From Anabaena catenula FACHB-362 (GTDB taxonomy: Bacteria > Cyanobacteriota > Cyanobacteriia > Cyanobacteriales > Nostocaceae), in assembly GCF_014698735.1 (NCBI RefSeq), contig NZ_JACJTQ010000008.1:84506-148505 (forward strand): a DNA stretch of 64,000 nucleotides. Direction: 5' to 3'. The notes beneath the pieces were generated by a model, which was not told the DNA's origin, searched no databases, and was given only the letters and a program-made list of their open reading frames with translations. Below, in pieces: positions 17,165 through 26,948 of this stretch (position 1 is the first letter of the stretch; each line of letters starts with the position of its first letter). The position numbers and the translations under genes are program-made.

Positions 17165-18229
17165 TCAATAAGGATCTGAGTCAAACCTTCCCCGCTTCAC
17201 ACTCCTGAGATAATAACCGGTTGACGGTAATTTATTTAAATCGAATGTCTCACCTCTGGGAACCCTCCAAATTTTATAATCGGAATAGGTGAGAGGACTT
17301 CCAGGTTGACAGACTTCTGGTGGATGATCTCCTAAGACAAAATACGCTGCACCTCTCCCCATAACTTTCGCAATACCGTATTTATCCACCAGTAAAGATG
17401 TTTCTTCACTAATGGCTATACCTAATGCAGTTGCAGATACACCATCTTGAATTTGACGGGCAATAAAAACCATAATTCGACCCATTCTTTTCCGTTCATC
17501 AAAGTGGGTATCGATGATGGTTTTCCGCAAATACTTCCATTGGAAAAAGTTGTAGGAAAATGTAATATGACCATAGGGATCATCGAGTGCTTCCTTAGTT
17601 TCAATACTATCTTCACAAGCGCAAGAATCATAAACAAATTCACTTTGAATCATTGCACCTGCACTTGTGCCACCAATAGCACCACCTTTATCGTAAACTG
17701 ATTTGACAGCAACTTCTAATTTTGTATTTTTCCAGTTGCGAATATATTCACATTGATCCCCACCAGCAAAGAAAATTACACCAGCATTTCTGACTTTATC
17801 AAAAATATCCGTTCGGTTCGCTTCTTGTCTGTTACTAATAATTAAAGTTTCAACATAATTTACCCCTCTCATGCGATAAATTAGCTGATTGTAATCATCG
17901 TCACCAGCAGCGCGAATTACTAAAACATTTACTTTCGTGTCAGAGTTAGAACCTCCCCTAACACTGTTAATCATCCACTGGATAGCGTCATCGACATCAT
18001 TACCACCCCCACCCAAATTATGCACAGGGCCGGCTAAAAGGGGCAATTTATAACCAGTTTTAGCTGAGGGAGGACGGACATCGGTAGTGATATCTCGAAA
18101 ATAGCGCTTCAAGTTTGCTGTCAGACGGTCTATAATGCGGTTTACCATCCTCAACAGCGTAGTTCTTGCATTCTTCAAACGCTTTGCCATATTTGGGAAT
18201 GCTCTTGTCATACTCATCTTTTGGCGCAA
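17165..18229 (-). CDS. cyanophycinase-like peptidase (S51 family)
   Basis: 354 residues. The S51 fold is seen in GPVHNLGGGGNDVDDAIQWM, VNVLVIRAAGDDDYN, AGVIFFAGGDQCEYIRNW, then GGAIGGTSAGAMIQ with the nucleophile Ser, and THFDERKRMGRIMVFIARQ with LGIAISEETSL. These match cyanophycinases, which release beta-Asp-Arg dipeptides from cyanophycin. The 50-residue N-terminal extension (MSMTRAFPNMAKRLKNARTT) is basic and not clearly a signal peptide. It may be CphB-related or an extracellular-type paralogue; neighbours give no cyanophycin synthetase. Confidence 0.85.
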   Translation of the reverse strand: MRQKMSMTRAFPNMAKRLKNARTTLLRMVNRIIDRLTANLKRYFRDITTDVRPPSAKTGYKLPLLAGPVHNLGGGGNDVDDAIQWMINSVRGGSNSDTKVNVLVIRAAGDDDYNQLIYRMRGVNYVETLIISNRQEANRTDIFDKVRNAGVIFFAGGDQCEYIRNWKNTKLEVAVKSVYDKGGAIGGTSAGAMIQSEFVYDSCACEDSIETKEALDDPYGHITFSYNFFQWKYLRKTIIDTHFDERKRMGRIMVFIARQIQDGVSATALGIAISEETSLLVDKYGIAKVMGRGAAYFVLGDHPPEVCQPGSPLTYSDYKIWRVPRGETFDLNKLPSTGYYLRSVKRGRFDSDPY

Positions 18230-18375
18230 ACAGCAATTATTGCTAACTCTCTCATCAGAAAGGGTAAAATTCCCAGCGTACAGGCTTTGTAGTGTTTTTT
18301 TGCGCTAAAAAATGCAGAGTAATTATTAATTCTCTGTGCTACTCTGGGAAAACCTAACTTTTCCTTGGTGTTTAA

Positions 18376-19584
18376 CTACCAATCACTTTGCGATGCCTGT
18401 GGAGGGCGTAGCGATCGCTCTCTTACCACTCTCTCATAAACCACTGCTGTTTGTTTAGCTAATTTCGGCCAACTAAAACGTCGTTCTAAATCTTCATAAG
18501 CGTTATCCACTAACCATTGTCCATAACCTGGATTTTTCAGAACTTCCAAAATTCCCCAAGCGAGGGAATCGGAGTTGTTAACGCAAGTGGTAATTCCCGT
18601 TTTTGTATGTTGCACTACTTCAGGAAAACCACCTATATCTGAAACTACTACCGGTACTCTAGAAGCAAAACTTTCTAACGCAACAATACCAAAGGGTTCA
18701 TAAAGACTAGGAAAAACTGCACAGTCAGCAATGGTTTGAAATTTATCTAAGTAATCATCAGATAGAAAACCTGTAAAATAGCATTTGTCCCAAATTCCTA
18801 AATCCCAAGCTTGGCTTTTTAGATGGTCGGTATTACCACCACCAACTATCACAAATTTAACATAACCTCCCATTTCCCAAAGTACCTTGGGAGCAGCATT
18901 AAGTAATACTGGTACACCCTTTTCATAGGTCATGCGACCCAGGTAATAAACGATTTTTTCATGATCATCAGCAAATTGGCGGCGGAAATCTTGAGCATGA
19001 AAATCTGCGTGGTGCTGTTTCTTTTCAGGTCGAATACCGTTATAAATAACATCAATTTTGTTGCCAGGACTATGTAGCACTCTTCCTACTTCCCCACGCA
19101 TATATTCAGTACAAACGATAATGCGCCAAGCGTTATAAGCTAAGGAATTTTCTTTATCGCTAATGTAGCGTTGAGTTTCATTGTGAATCCCATTATAGCG
19201 TCCGTATTCAGTCGCATGGATAGTAGCAATGAGGGGGATTTTAAAGGTATGCTTGAGAGCGATCGCTGCATCCCCAACTAACCAATCATGGGCATGGATA
19301 ATATCAAATCCCCCTTCCTCGATGATCAACTTACCACCGTGATGTCCCATACTTTCGTTGAGATTGACTACCCAGTGGAAAAAGTCGTTACTTGGGGAAA
19401 CTGGTACGCGATGAACATGAATTCCTTCAACTATCTCATACAATGATGCTTGTCTAACTTCAGGTGTAATTAGGTGGATTTCATGCCCTAGCTTGACGAG
19501 TTCTGGGTATAATTCTGCTACATGACGGGCAATTCCTCCTACTATCCTGGGCGGAAATTCCCAACTCAGTACTAGTATCTTCAT
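18376..19584 (-). CDS. GT4 glycosyltransferase (glycogen synthase-like)
   Basis: 402 residues, GT-B fold. The N-terminal MKILVLSWEFPPRIVGGIARH carries the GGIA donor/acceptor loop; DIIHAHDWLVGDAA and IATIHATEYGRYNG follow. The C-terminal domain has VYYLGRMTYEKGVPVLLNAAP and the EX7E motif in SLYEPFGIVALESFASRVPVV, retaining glycosyl transfer from a nucleotide sugar. The relatives include archaeal-type glycogen synthases and sucrose/glucan transferases, and the acceptor cannot be read from sequence. It stands alone with 146 bases to the cyanophycinase-like gene in the same direction. Confidence 0.88.
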   Translation of the reverse strand: MKILVLSWEFPPRIVGGIARHVAELYPELVKLGHEIHLITPEVRQASLYEIVEGIHVHRVPVSPSNDFFHWVVNLNESMGHHGGKLIIEEGGFDIIHAHDWLVGDAAIALKHTFKIPLIATIHATEYGRYNGIHNETQRYISDKENSLAYNAWRIIVCTEYMRGEVGRVLHSPGNKIDVIYNGIRPEKKQHHADFHAQDFRRQFADDHEKIVYYLGRMTYEKGVPVLLNAAPKVLWEMGGYVKFVIVGGGNTDHLKSQAWDLGIWDKCYFTGFLSDDYLDKFQTIADCAVFPSLYEPFGIVALESFASRVPVVVSDIGGFPEVVQHTKTGITTCVNNSDSLAWGILEVLKNPGYGQWLVDNAYEDLERRFSWPKLAKQTAVVYERVVRERSLRPPQASQSDW

Positions 19585-19876
19585 TTACGCAACTCCCCGA
19601 TGATTTACAAAACTTAAAAAAACTTTGAAAAACTATATTTATCTCAAAATACAAGTCTGGCAATTAGCATAAGGGTGGTTAATAAAATTTTGGAATTTTT
19701 TAATGTTTTTTGATAAAGCTTATCAGAATTGTCAAACTTAGGGAACTATTTGAGATTTTAAAATACCCAAAGAGTGCAATTGTGCGGAGTGCAGTTCTGG
19801 AGGCAATCGCACTGCTCACTCCCAGAGGATAAACTAAATTATAGAAACCCAAACCGATACAAGTAGGCCGTTCATC
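19585..19876. other. intergenic between GT4 and Uma2 genes
   Basis: AT-rich and gene-free. A short hairpin TGATAA-AGC-TTATCA lies at 19711-19725; it is not followed by a T tract. Divergent promoters for the two flanking genes must lie here, but no convincing -35/-10 pair stands out. Confidence 0.4.
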
Positions 19877-20659
19877 ATGGTACAACAGGCTTTTTCAACT
19901 GAACTTGCTGCTGAACCCGATATCAGCCAGATTATTACTGAAGATGATACCCCAGTGGATAATTTTCTTTCTGAAAAACAACAGCGTCTATTAACAGAAG
20001 TTTTATATAATGCTTGGCTGCCTCCCACAGAGTCACAAACCTTTATTGCAGCAGCCAATGTGGGAGTTTTTTATAATATCGGTTTACCCCCGCTTGTACC
20101 GGATGTTTTCCTCAGTTTAGATGTCACCATGCCGGAAAACTGGGGAGAGAAGAAGAACCGGAGTTATTTTAATTGGCAGTTTGGTAAAGCACCAGATGTA
20201 GTGATAGAAATAGTTTCCAACCGCGAAGGAAATGAATTAGGTTCTAAATTAAAAGATTATGCTCGCATGGGTGTCTGGTATTACGCCATATTTGATCCTT
20301 TGGGAATGTTGGGAGATCAGCTACTGCGTATTTATCAACTAGGAATTAGACAATATTTAGAAACGGATGATTTCTATTTTCCAGAAGTAGGTTTAGGTTT
20401 AACTTTGTGGGAAGGAGTATTTGAGGGAAAACAAGATATTTGGTTGCGTTGGTGCGACAAAGCCGGAAACATTTTACCCACAGGTACAGAAAGCGCACAA
20501 CAAGCTCAACAGGAAGCTCAAACCGCAAAACAGGAAGCTCAAACCGCAAAACAGGAAGCTCAAACCGCAAAACAGGAAGCCGAACTAGCTCAACAACGCA
20601 CGGCACAACTAGAAGCGCAGTTAAGAGCTTTGGGAATAGAACCGCAAGGTAATTCGTAA
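19877..20659 (+). CDS. Uma2-family (DUF820) endonuclease-like protein with heptad tail
   Basis: 260 residues. The PD-(D/E)XK-like core is VPDVFLSLDVTMPENW, APDVVIEIVSNREGNE, LGSKLKDYARMGVWYYAIFDP, with the Asp and the E-x-V-S-N residues typical of Uma2 proteins, a hugely expanded cyanobacterial family. Residues 208-250 are a coiled coil built from near-exact 21-base repeats encoding QEAQTAK (three copies) followed by QEAELAQ. The repeat number probably varies between strains. Function of the family remains open. Confidence 0.85.
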   Translation: MVQQAFSTELAAEPDISQIITEDDTPVDNFLSEKQQRLLTEVLYNAWLPPTESQTFIAAANVGVFYNIGLPPLVPDVFLSLDVTMPENWGEKKNRSYFNWQFGKAPDVVIEIVSNREGNELGSKLKDYARMGVWYYAIFDPLGMLGDQLLRIYQLGIRQYLETDDFYFPEVGLGLTLWEGVFEGKQDIWLRWCDKAGNILPTGTESAQQAQQEAQTAKQEAQTAKQEAQTAKQEAELAQQRTAQLEAQLRALGIEPQGNS

Positions 20660-20746
20660 TCAGGAAGAAAATCTCAGTTAGTCAGTTGGTTTGGGGATAG
20701 GTTAGAGGTTTTTCTTCCCTTTTCCCCTTGAACCAAAGACGTGATC

Positions 20747-22558
20747 CTAATTTTGATCTAAACGCAGTACAGCCATAAAAGCTTCCTGTGGTACATCCAC
20801 TGTACCTACTGCTTTCATCCGCTTTTTGCCCTTGGCTTGCTTCTGTAAGAGTTTCTTCTTCCGGCTAATATCACCACCGTAGCATTTAGCTAATACGTCT
20901 TTCCGCATAGCCGGGATATGTTCACTAGCAATAACTTTACTGCCAATAGATGCTTGAATGGGGACTTTGAATTGATGACGGGGAATTAGTTCTTTGAGCT
21001 TTTCAGCCATTGCTCTGCCAACGTTGTAGGCTTTATCCCTATGAACAATCATCGCTAAAGAATCCACCGGATCACCATTAATCATGATATCCAACTTCAC
21101 CAAATGATTCTCACGGTAGCCAATGAGATGATATTCCATACTGGCGTAACCGCGCGATCGCGATTTCATTTGGTCAAAAAAGTCTGTGACTACTTCTGCC
21201 AAAGGTAACTCATAGGTGAGTGTAGTACGCCCTTGGGTGAGATATTTCATATCTTTGAAGATACCCCGGCGATTTTGCGATAACTCCATTAAAGAGCCAA
21301 CATAAGTTTCCGGCGTAATCATTTCTACTTTGACATAGGGTTCTTCTATTTTTTCGCGTTCATTGGGAGAGGGTAAGCGGCTAGGATTATCAATGTACAG
21401 TTCCTCACCTTTGATGGTAATGACTTTGTAAACCACCGAAGGGGCTGTGATAATTAAATCTAGGTTATATTCACGCTCTAAGCGTTCCTGGACAATTTCC
21501 ATGTGCAGCAAGCCCAAGAACCCACACCGGAAGCCAAATCCCATTGCACTAGAAGTTTCCGGTTCGTAATGCAGGGCTGCATCGTTCAGTTCTAGCTTTT
21601 CTAAAGCTTCCCGTAAATCTTCAAATTGATCGGCATCAATGGGGAACATCCCACAAAAAACCATTGGGTTGGCTTCGGTGTAACCAGGTAAAGCTTCTGT
21701 GGCTTTGGCTTTAACTAGGGTAATGGTGTCTCCTACCCGTGCGTCAGCTACAGCCCTAATTGATGCGGCTAAATAGCCCACTTCTCCAGCGTGTAATTCT
21801 TCAACTTGCTTTTGGGTGGGAGAAAGAACGCCTATCTCGTCAATATCGTATTCTTTCCCAGATGCCATCAAGTAAATGCGATCGCCCTTTCTGACACTAC
21901 CATCCATCACCCGGAAGTAGACAATTACGCCTCGATAACTGTCATAGTAGCTATCAAAAATCAACGCCCGTAAGCGTTCACCAACTTTATCGGGTGCTGG
22001 TGGTACTCGCTCAACGATAGCCTCTAAAATTTCCGGAATCCCAATTCCTTCTTTAGCAGAAGCTAAAATTGCCCCACTGCAATCTAAACCGATAATTTCT
22101 TCAATTTCACCAATTACCCTCTCAGGTTCCGCTCCTGGCAAATCAATTTTATTCAAAACTGGAATAATTTCTAGGTTATGTTCCAGAGCTAAATACACAT
22201 TTGCCAGTGTTTGAGCTTCTACACCTTGGGAGGCATCTACAACCAACAAAGCGCCTTCACAAGCTGCCAGACTTCTCGACACCTCATAAGAAAAGTCAAC
22301 GTGTCCCGGTGTATCAATTAAGTTTAATACATACTGCTGACCGTCCTTAGCTGTATAATTCATCCGGGCAGCTTGCAGCTTAATTGTAATGCCGCGCTCC
22401 CGTTCCAAATCCATATTATCGAGAAACTGTTCCTTCATCTGTCGGTCTTCTACTGTCCCAGTGGCTTGTAGTAGGCGATCAGCGAGAGTGGATTTCCCGT
22501 GGTCAATGTGAGCAATAATACAAAAATTGCGAATGCGAACTGCGGGAACGTCAGTCAT
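20747..22558 (-). CDS. lepA: elongation factor 4 (back-translocase)
   Basis: 603 residues. The translational GTPase motifs are complete: G1 [13 protein letters not shown]2 RERGITIK, G3 DTPGHVDF, G4 NKIDLP and G5 SAKEG, followed by domains II, III and V and the LepA-specific C-terminal domain ([22 protein letters not shown]). It binds the ribosome and remodels stalled elongation complexes. Length and sequence are ordinary for cyanobacterial LepA. It stands alone. Confidence 0.98.
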   Translation of the reverse strand: MTDVPAVRIRNFCIIAHIDHGKSTLADRLLQATGTVEDRQMKEQFLDNMDLERERGITIKLQAARMNYTAKDGQQYVLNLIDTPGHVDFSYEVSRSLAACEGALLVVDASQGVEAQTLANVYLALEHNLEIIPVLNKIDLPGAEPERVIGEIEEIIGLDCSGAILASAKEGIGIPEILEAIVERVPPAPDKVGERLRALIFDSYYDSYRGVIVYFRVMDGSVRKGDRIYLMASGKEYDIDEIGVLSPTQKQVEELHAGEVGYLAASIRAVADARVGDTITLVKAKATEALPGYTEANPMVFCGMFPIDADQFEDLREALEKLELNDAALHYEPETSSAMGFGFRCGFLGLLHMEIVQERLEREYNLDLIITAPSVVYKVITIKGEELYIDNPSRLPSPNEREKIEEPYVKVEMITPETYVGSLMELSQNRRGIFKDMKYLTQGRTTLTYELPLAEVVTDFFDQMKSRSRGYASMEYHLIGYRENHLVKLDIMINGDPVDSLAMIVHRDKAYNVGRAMAEKLKELIPRHQFKVPIQASIGSKVIASEHIPAMRKDVLAKCYGGDISRKKKLLQKQAKGKKRMKAVGTVDVPQEAFMAVLRLDQN

Positions 22559-22641
22559 ATACTATCTTTGCTTAAGCAGCAACCAAAGTGAAAGCTATTT
22601 ACTTCATGTATTTTAATGCTTTCTTTGGTAATGAGTAATGG

Positions 22642-22803
22642 GTAATTGGTAATTGGTGATTGGTGATTGGTGATTGGTGATTGGTGATTGGTGATTGGTG
22701 ATTGGTGATTGGTGATTGGTGATTGGTGATTGGTGATTGGTGATTGGTGATTGGTCATTCCTCCCCATCTCCCCATCTCCCCATCTCCCCATCTCCCCAT
22801 CCT
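22642..22803. repeat. long STRR tract (GATTGGT x14) plus CTCCCCAT octamers
   Basis: AATTGGT variants lead into about 14 exact copies of GATTGGT (22658-22755), then about five copies of CTCCCCAT to 22803. A frame through this region on the minus strand encodes only TNHQSPI repeats and is not a gene. The remaining gap to 23156 shows no gene. Confidence 0.92.
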
Positions 22804-23156
22804 CACAAGGGTAGGTGAATTTTTAAGGATATTATGAAACTCTATTGATAGGTGCTGGAATTCATTAACCAGGGGCTTACAATAAATATAAATTAAGTAC
22901 ACTTAGGGATAAAAGGTAATTACCAACGGTGATTGCCTGCAACTACTGATTTACTGACACAACTTCTAGAGAGGTGAGCTACTGTCTAGCGAGTTATATG
23001 AAAATTGCGACTTAAAACCTGACGTTGTTATTTTGGTACTATTTCGGGTAACTATGTAACTGTACTTTTTAAATATTTGTCAGTGAAATAGCCTGAATCA
23101 TGAATATAACTGCTTGACAAAGCTTTGGACAAAACCATTTCAGAGCATCTAAACCC

Positions 23157-23393
23157 ATGAATATGCAAGAAAAACCTACCGATGCGGAAAACAAACACCC
23201 CGATAAAGTAGAAATAGCCGTTCGTCTAGACTCCGAGTTAATAGAACAAATTCAGCATCTTACCAACGACCCAAGTAAAGTGATTGAGGTAGCTATCCGC
23301 CAATGGTTACGGGGTGATGTACCTAGAGATGATGAGCTAACACGCACCCCTGTGCGGACACCAGTTCCTCCTCGCGGGGAATGGAACGATTGA
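23157..23393 (+). CDS. small ribbon-helix-helix-like protein
   Basis: 78 residues. KVEIAVRLDSELIEQIQHLTNDPSKVIEVAIRQWLRGD fits a ribbon-helix-helix: a short strand, then two helices with an S/N-cap turn between them. The tail TRTPVRTPVPPRGEWND is Pro-rich. A second ATG two codons in is an equally possible start. It may be a DNA-binding regulator or orphan antitoxin; no partner toxin is adjacent. Confidence 0.65.
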   Translation: MNMQEKPTDAENKHPDKVEIAVRLDSELIEQIQHLTNDPSKVIEVAIRQWLRGDVPRDDELTRTPVRTPVPPRGEWND

Positions 23394-23411
23394 AATTAGC
23401 GATCAATCACC

Positions 23412-23476
23412 AGAAGGCAGGAGGCAGGAGGCAGAAGGCAGGAGGCAGAAGGCAGGAGGCAGAAGGCAGAAGGCAG
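23412..23476. repeat. STRR tract (AGGCAGA/AGGCAGG heptamers)
   Basis: About nine tandem heptamers alternating AGGCAGA and AGGCAGG begin 18 bases after the small RHH-like gene. The rest of the gap to the kinase start at 23711 has more CCGCGTC-type units and no gene. Confidence 0.9.
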
Positions 23477-23710
23477 GGTGCAGGAGGTAATTATTTCTCC
23501 GCGTCCCCCCATATCTTTATCACCGCGTCACCGCGTCCCTCTATCTCCCCAATCCCCCTAATGATAAGAAATGTAAATTTTAAGGCGCTAGATTCCGGAA
23601 AAGTCAAAAATACACAATCGAAAATGTAAAAGCTGTAAAAGTTTATGCCAAAATTTAAGCAGCTTTAGTACAACTACGGTGGAAAGCAATTTGTCTATCC
23701 AACTCGATTA

Positions 23711-25474
23711 ATGACTATTACTGCAAATACCCAATTGCCGAATTTATTTTCTCAGAATCGGGAATCTATTCCCCGCACGACGAATGGCGCATTACTAACT
23801 CTCGGCTCCGAGTTGGTATATACGCAAGATCGGACTGGGCGCTATTTGTCATTTGATTGGCAGCATAGCGAACTCCTAGATTTAAAGACTGAGAAAAGAG
23901 TTGAAGCGCTCAATGAGAGTGAAAACTTTACTCCGGTGGATAAAGTTGCTTATCTGGAACGATTACACCGGATTTTGACAAGCTTAGTACCGGAAAGGGT
24001 TCAGTGCTGGTTTAAATGCAGTCAGGAGTTATTAGAGTTGGAGTTGACAATCACTCCGATTATGCCGCGATTGGGTCAAACCGCGACTACAGTTTTGGTG
24101 ATGGGTAGGTTGTTGCAAGCCACAGCCAAGGCTCAAGAAGTGAATCAGGCTTCTATTTCGCCTTCACAACAAGAACTGGCTTTGCCTTCGTCTAGCGTGC
24201 CACAGGCATCGCAGCAACACCAAAAATTATTAAATAAAATCACCAGAAATATCCGGAGGACACTGGATCTAGATGTTATTTGGCAGCAAACAGTTGACAT
24301 TTTAGGAAAAGTACTCAAGCTAGAGCGTTGTATTATCTGTCCTTATCAACCTTCTAGCTCAAAAGTCCATGTAATTGCTGAGTATCACCAACCAGAGTTA
24401 GATCCCATGCTTGGCTCAGAAATAGATATATCTTCTGAGCCTGCTTTTATTCAGGCTTTGACTACTCTGGAACCGATGGTGATCGAGATGCCTGTACAGA
24501 TAAGTTCTCAGCCGCAAAAATTTTTGTTGGTTGCTACTTGTTATCAAGACCAAGCAAATGGGTTAGTTGCCTTAAGCTTAAACGATGAATGCTACCTGTT
24601 AACAGAAACAGAACGAGAATTAACCAAAGAACTGGCAGATCAGCTGGGAACAGCGATCGCTCACGCTACTTTATATAAAGAACTAGAAGCAGCTAGGCAA
24701 AAGGCTGAAGAAGCCTCCCGCTTAAAAAGCGAATTTCTGGCGAATGTATCCCATGAAATTCGTACCCCCCTGAATGGAATGATCGGCTTTTTGAAGCTGA
24801 TTTTAGAAGGGATGGCAGATGATCCTGAAGAACAAAATCAGTTTTTGACAGAAGCTCACCAATTATCACTACATCTGCTGAATATTCTCAATGATATTTT
24901 AGACATTGCCAAAATCGAAGCAGGCAAAATGGAGCTAGATTGCGCTCCAGTTAAGCTAAATGAGTTATTTAGTGATGTAGAAAGCTTTACGCGTCCCCAA
25001 GCGGAGATGAGAAACCTCAGCTTCCAGATGCAAATGCCTATCACCTCCGATGAAATCATCGTCCAAGGCAACTACCAAAGATTGTTACAAGTTATGCTCA
25101 ATTTGGTAGGGAATGCCATTAAATTTACTCACGAAGGTGGTGTGACGATTAGCGCTGATTTAGTCCTGAAAAAAAGCAAAGGCAAACTGCAACCACAGGC
25201 ATTACCTGGCATTGTCAAAGTACGAGTGGCAGATACTGGTATTGGTGTTTCCCTAGATAAGCAAGATAAACTGTTTCAATTATTTTCTCAGGTGGATGGT
25301 TCCCGCACTCGTCATTACGGTGGCACAGGTTTAGGACTAACTATATCCCAAAAGCTCATAGAGGCAATGGGGGGTGAAGTCCATTTCTACAGTTTAGGTG
25401 AGGGACTTGGCTCAACTGTCACGTTCACAGTTCCACTTTATCAACAACCAGTGCTGTGTTCTTCTAGCGAATGA
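23711..25474 (+). CDS. GAF-containing hybrid-type sensor histidine kinase (no receiver)
   Basis: 587 residues, soluble. Residues 30-135 resemble a degenerate PAS domain (YTQDRTGRYLSFDW). Residues 180-320 form a GAF domain (RRTLDLDVIWQQTVDILGKVLKLERCIICPY); it lacks the Cys-His chromophore motif. A coiled coil joins it to the kinase: EFLANVSHEIRTPLNGMIG (His348), NLVGNAIKFT (N-box), VRVADTGIGVS, LFQLFSQVDGS and GGTGLGLTIS. Such kinases usually signal to a receiver encoded elsewhere; none is adjacent. The input ligand is unknown. Confidence 0.92.
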   Translation: MTITANTQLPNLFSQNRESIPRTTNGALLTLGSELVYTQDRTGRYLSFDWQHSELLDLKTEKRVEALNESENFTPVDKVAYLERLHRILTSLVPERVQCWFKCSQELLELELTITPIMPRLGQTATTVLVMGRLLQATAKAQEVNQASISPSQQELALPSSSVPQASQQHQKLLNKITRNIRRTLDLDVIWQQTVDILGKVLKLERCIICPYQPSSSKVHVIAEYHQPELDPMLGSEIDISSEPAFIQALTTLEPMVIEMPVQISSQPQKFLLVATCYQDQANGLVALSLNDECYLLTETERELTKELADQLGTAIAHATLYKELEAARQKAEEASRLKSEFLANVSHEIRTPLNGMIGFLKLILEGMADDPEEQNQFLTEAHQLSLHLLNILNDILDIAKIEAGKMELDCAPVKLNELFSDVESFTRPQAEMRNLSFQMQMPITSDEIIVQGNYQRLLQVMLNLVGNAIKFTHEGGVTISADLVLKKSKGKLQPQALPGIVKVRVADTGIGVSLDKQDKLFQLFSQVDGSRTRHYGGTGLGLTISQKLIEAMGGEVHFYSLGEGLGSTVTFTVPLYQQPVLCSSSE

Positions 25475-25540
25475 TGAGATAGAAACTCCAAATTGAACCA
25501 CCCAGACTAGACTAAATAAAAGTGAAGTCAAAGTGCTTGT

Positions 25541-26188
25541 ATGACAGTTCAGACAACCGCAGGCGTTTTATTCCAAACTGCTTACGAAAGTCGTTACAGT
25601 TGGGACGATAACTTTCCTGGCTATAGTGCCGATGTACAACTGCTACAGGGAAGTGAAGTTTACACTGGCAAGATTCACATTAACCGCGACTTAGATGTAG
25701 AAGTTACAGGCGTTGCAGATCAAGAAATAGAAGAAGGTATTTATATCCAGTTACAGGAAACAGTCACACGCTGCAAACGCTACAATTTTCAACAGTCTCA
25801 CAGTCAGCATGAGTTTACATTGGGACAAACAGATGAAATAGGCTCTGTCACAGTTCTAGTCAAAGGTGAATCTATCGATTCCCAGTATAAAATCCGCGAT
25901 CGCAAAATTTGTCAAGAAAATCGGGTTATGGGTCGCATGGCTTTGGTCATTGATACTTGGGACTATTTCGATACAGGTACTGGTTACATTGCTAGTCAAT
26001 ATGATGTAGTTTTTTGTAACTCCAAAACCAACGAAGTTAACAGTGTTCTCAAATTTACAGACACCTATCAAAAATTTGGCGACTATTACATCATGACTAA
26101 ACAGGTTGTAGAAGAGCATGAAAATGGTGTTAGTCAGGTCGCTGACTCCATTACTGAGTTCACATACTCTAATATCAAGCTGTTATAG
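25541..26188 (+). CDS. cyanobacterial DUF3386-type protein
   Basis: 215 residues beginning MTVQTTAGVLFQTAYESRYSWDDNFPGYSADVQL. I recall this opening (AYENRYTWD..FPGY) as the DUF3386 family of cyanobacteria and plastid-bearing plants; the label is from memory. It is predicted mostly beta-strand, soluble, without a signal peptide. It lies 66 bases downstream of the GAF kinase in the same direction and may share its transcript. Function unknown. Confidence 0.78.
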   Translation: MTVQTTAGVLFQTAYESRYSWDDNFPGYSADVQLLQGSEVYTGKIHINRDLDVEVTGVADQEIEEGIYIQLQETVTRCKRYNFQQSHSQHEFTLGQTDEIGSVTVLVKGESIDSQYKIRDRKICQENRVMGRMALVIDTWDYFDTGTGYIASQYDVVFCNSKTNEVNSVLKFTDTYQKFGDYYIMTKQVVEEHENGVSQVADSITEFTYSNIKLL

Positions 26189-26241
26189 CAGGTGACAGGT
26201 AAACAGGTGACAGGTGACAGGTGACAGGTGACAGGTGACAG
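26189..26241. repeat. STRR tract (AGGTGAC heptamers)
   Basis: Six to seven copies, the first separated from the rest by AAAC. The gap to 26505 has no gene. Confidence 0.9.
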
Positions 26242-26505
26242 AGCTTAAAAGTCTTTTGGTGTCTAAGTTTTACCATTAGTTGATGTCCTAACCGCCTTGT
26301 ACGTTGCCATAACTGACAACTGCTATAGAACCGGCAACAGTTTTGTTACAGGTCATTAAAAACAGATAACCCACAATATAGTGGCAATTGGGTCTAGGAT
26401 CGATTTGAATCAGCAAAAGCCAAAAATTTTGGATATTTTGGGTAATGGGTAAAATTCCTAAAATCCAATTTCCACACCCATCGTTAACTTAACAGGTCTA
26501 AAACT

Positions 26506-26745
26506 ATGGAAACTATGGAACTGACAACTGAAAACGTTGAAACTGTATTAGATGAAATGCGCCCTTATCTGATGTCTGATGGCGGTAATGTGGAACTCGT
26601 TGAACTGGATGGCCCCATAGTAAAACTGCGGTTGCAAGGTGCTTGCGGTTCTTGTCCCAGTTCCGCAATGACTTTGAGAATGGGTATTGAACGCCGTCTC
26701 AAGGAAATGATTCCCGAAATTTCCGAAATCGAACAAGTTATCTAG
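26506..26745 (+). CDS. NifU C-terminal-type Fe-S scaffold
   Basis: 79 residues, the stand-alone Nfu domain: [51 protein letters not shown]. The CGSC motif (two Cys) binds a [4Fe-4S] or [2Fe-2S] cluster across a dimer and passes it to apoproteins such as photosystem I. This is the short CnfU/NfuA form with no N-terminal A-type domain. The second Met (METM) is an alternative start. Confidence 0.93.
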   Translation: METMELTTENVETVLDEMRPYLMSDGGNVELVELDGPIVKLRLQGACGSCPSSAMTLRMGIERRLKEMIPEISEIEQVI

Positions 26746-26948
26746 GGACTGGGGAGATGGGGAGATGCGAAGATAGGGAGATGGGGAGAAGGAAGAGAAT
26801 TTTTTCCCTATACACTCTGCCTTTGAGGCTCCTTCCTATTTATTGCCCATCTCCCATAATTAATTACCTGGTGTGAATTGTTATATTGGATAATTTATCA
26901 TTCATAATTCAACATTATTAGCAAATTCCTAATTACTTATAAATCCCT

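Noticed and set aside
22555..22902. 115-codon minus-strand frame with TNHQSPI repeats
   Set aside because: Translation of the GATTGGT heptamer tract; overlaps the lepA start and has no protein-like part.
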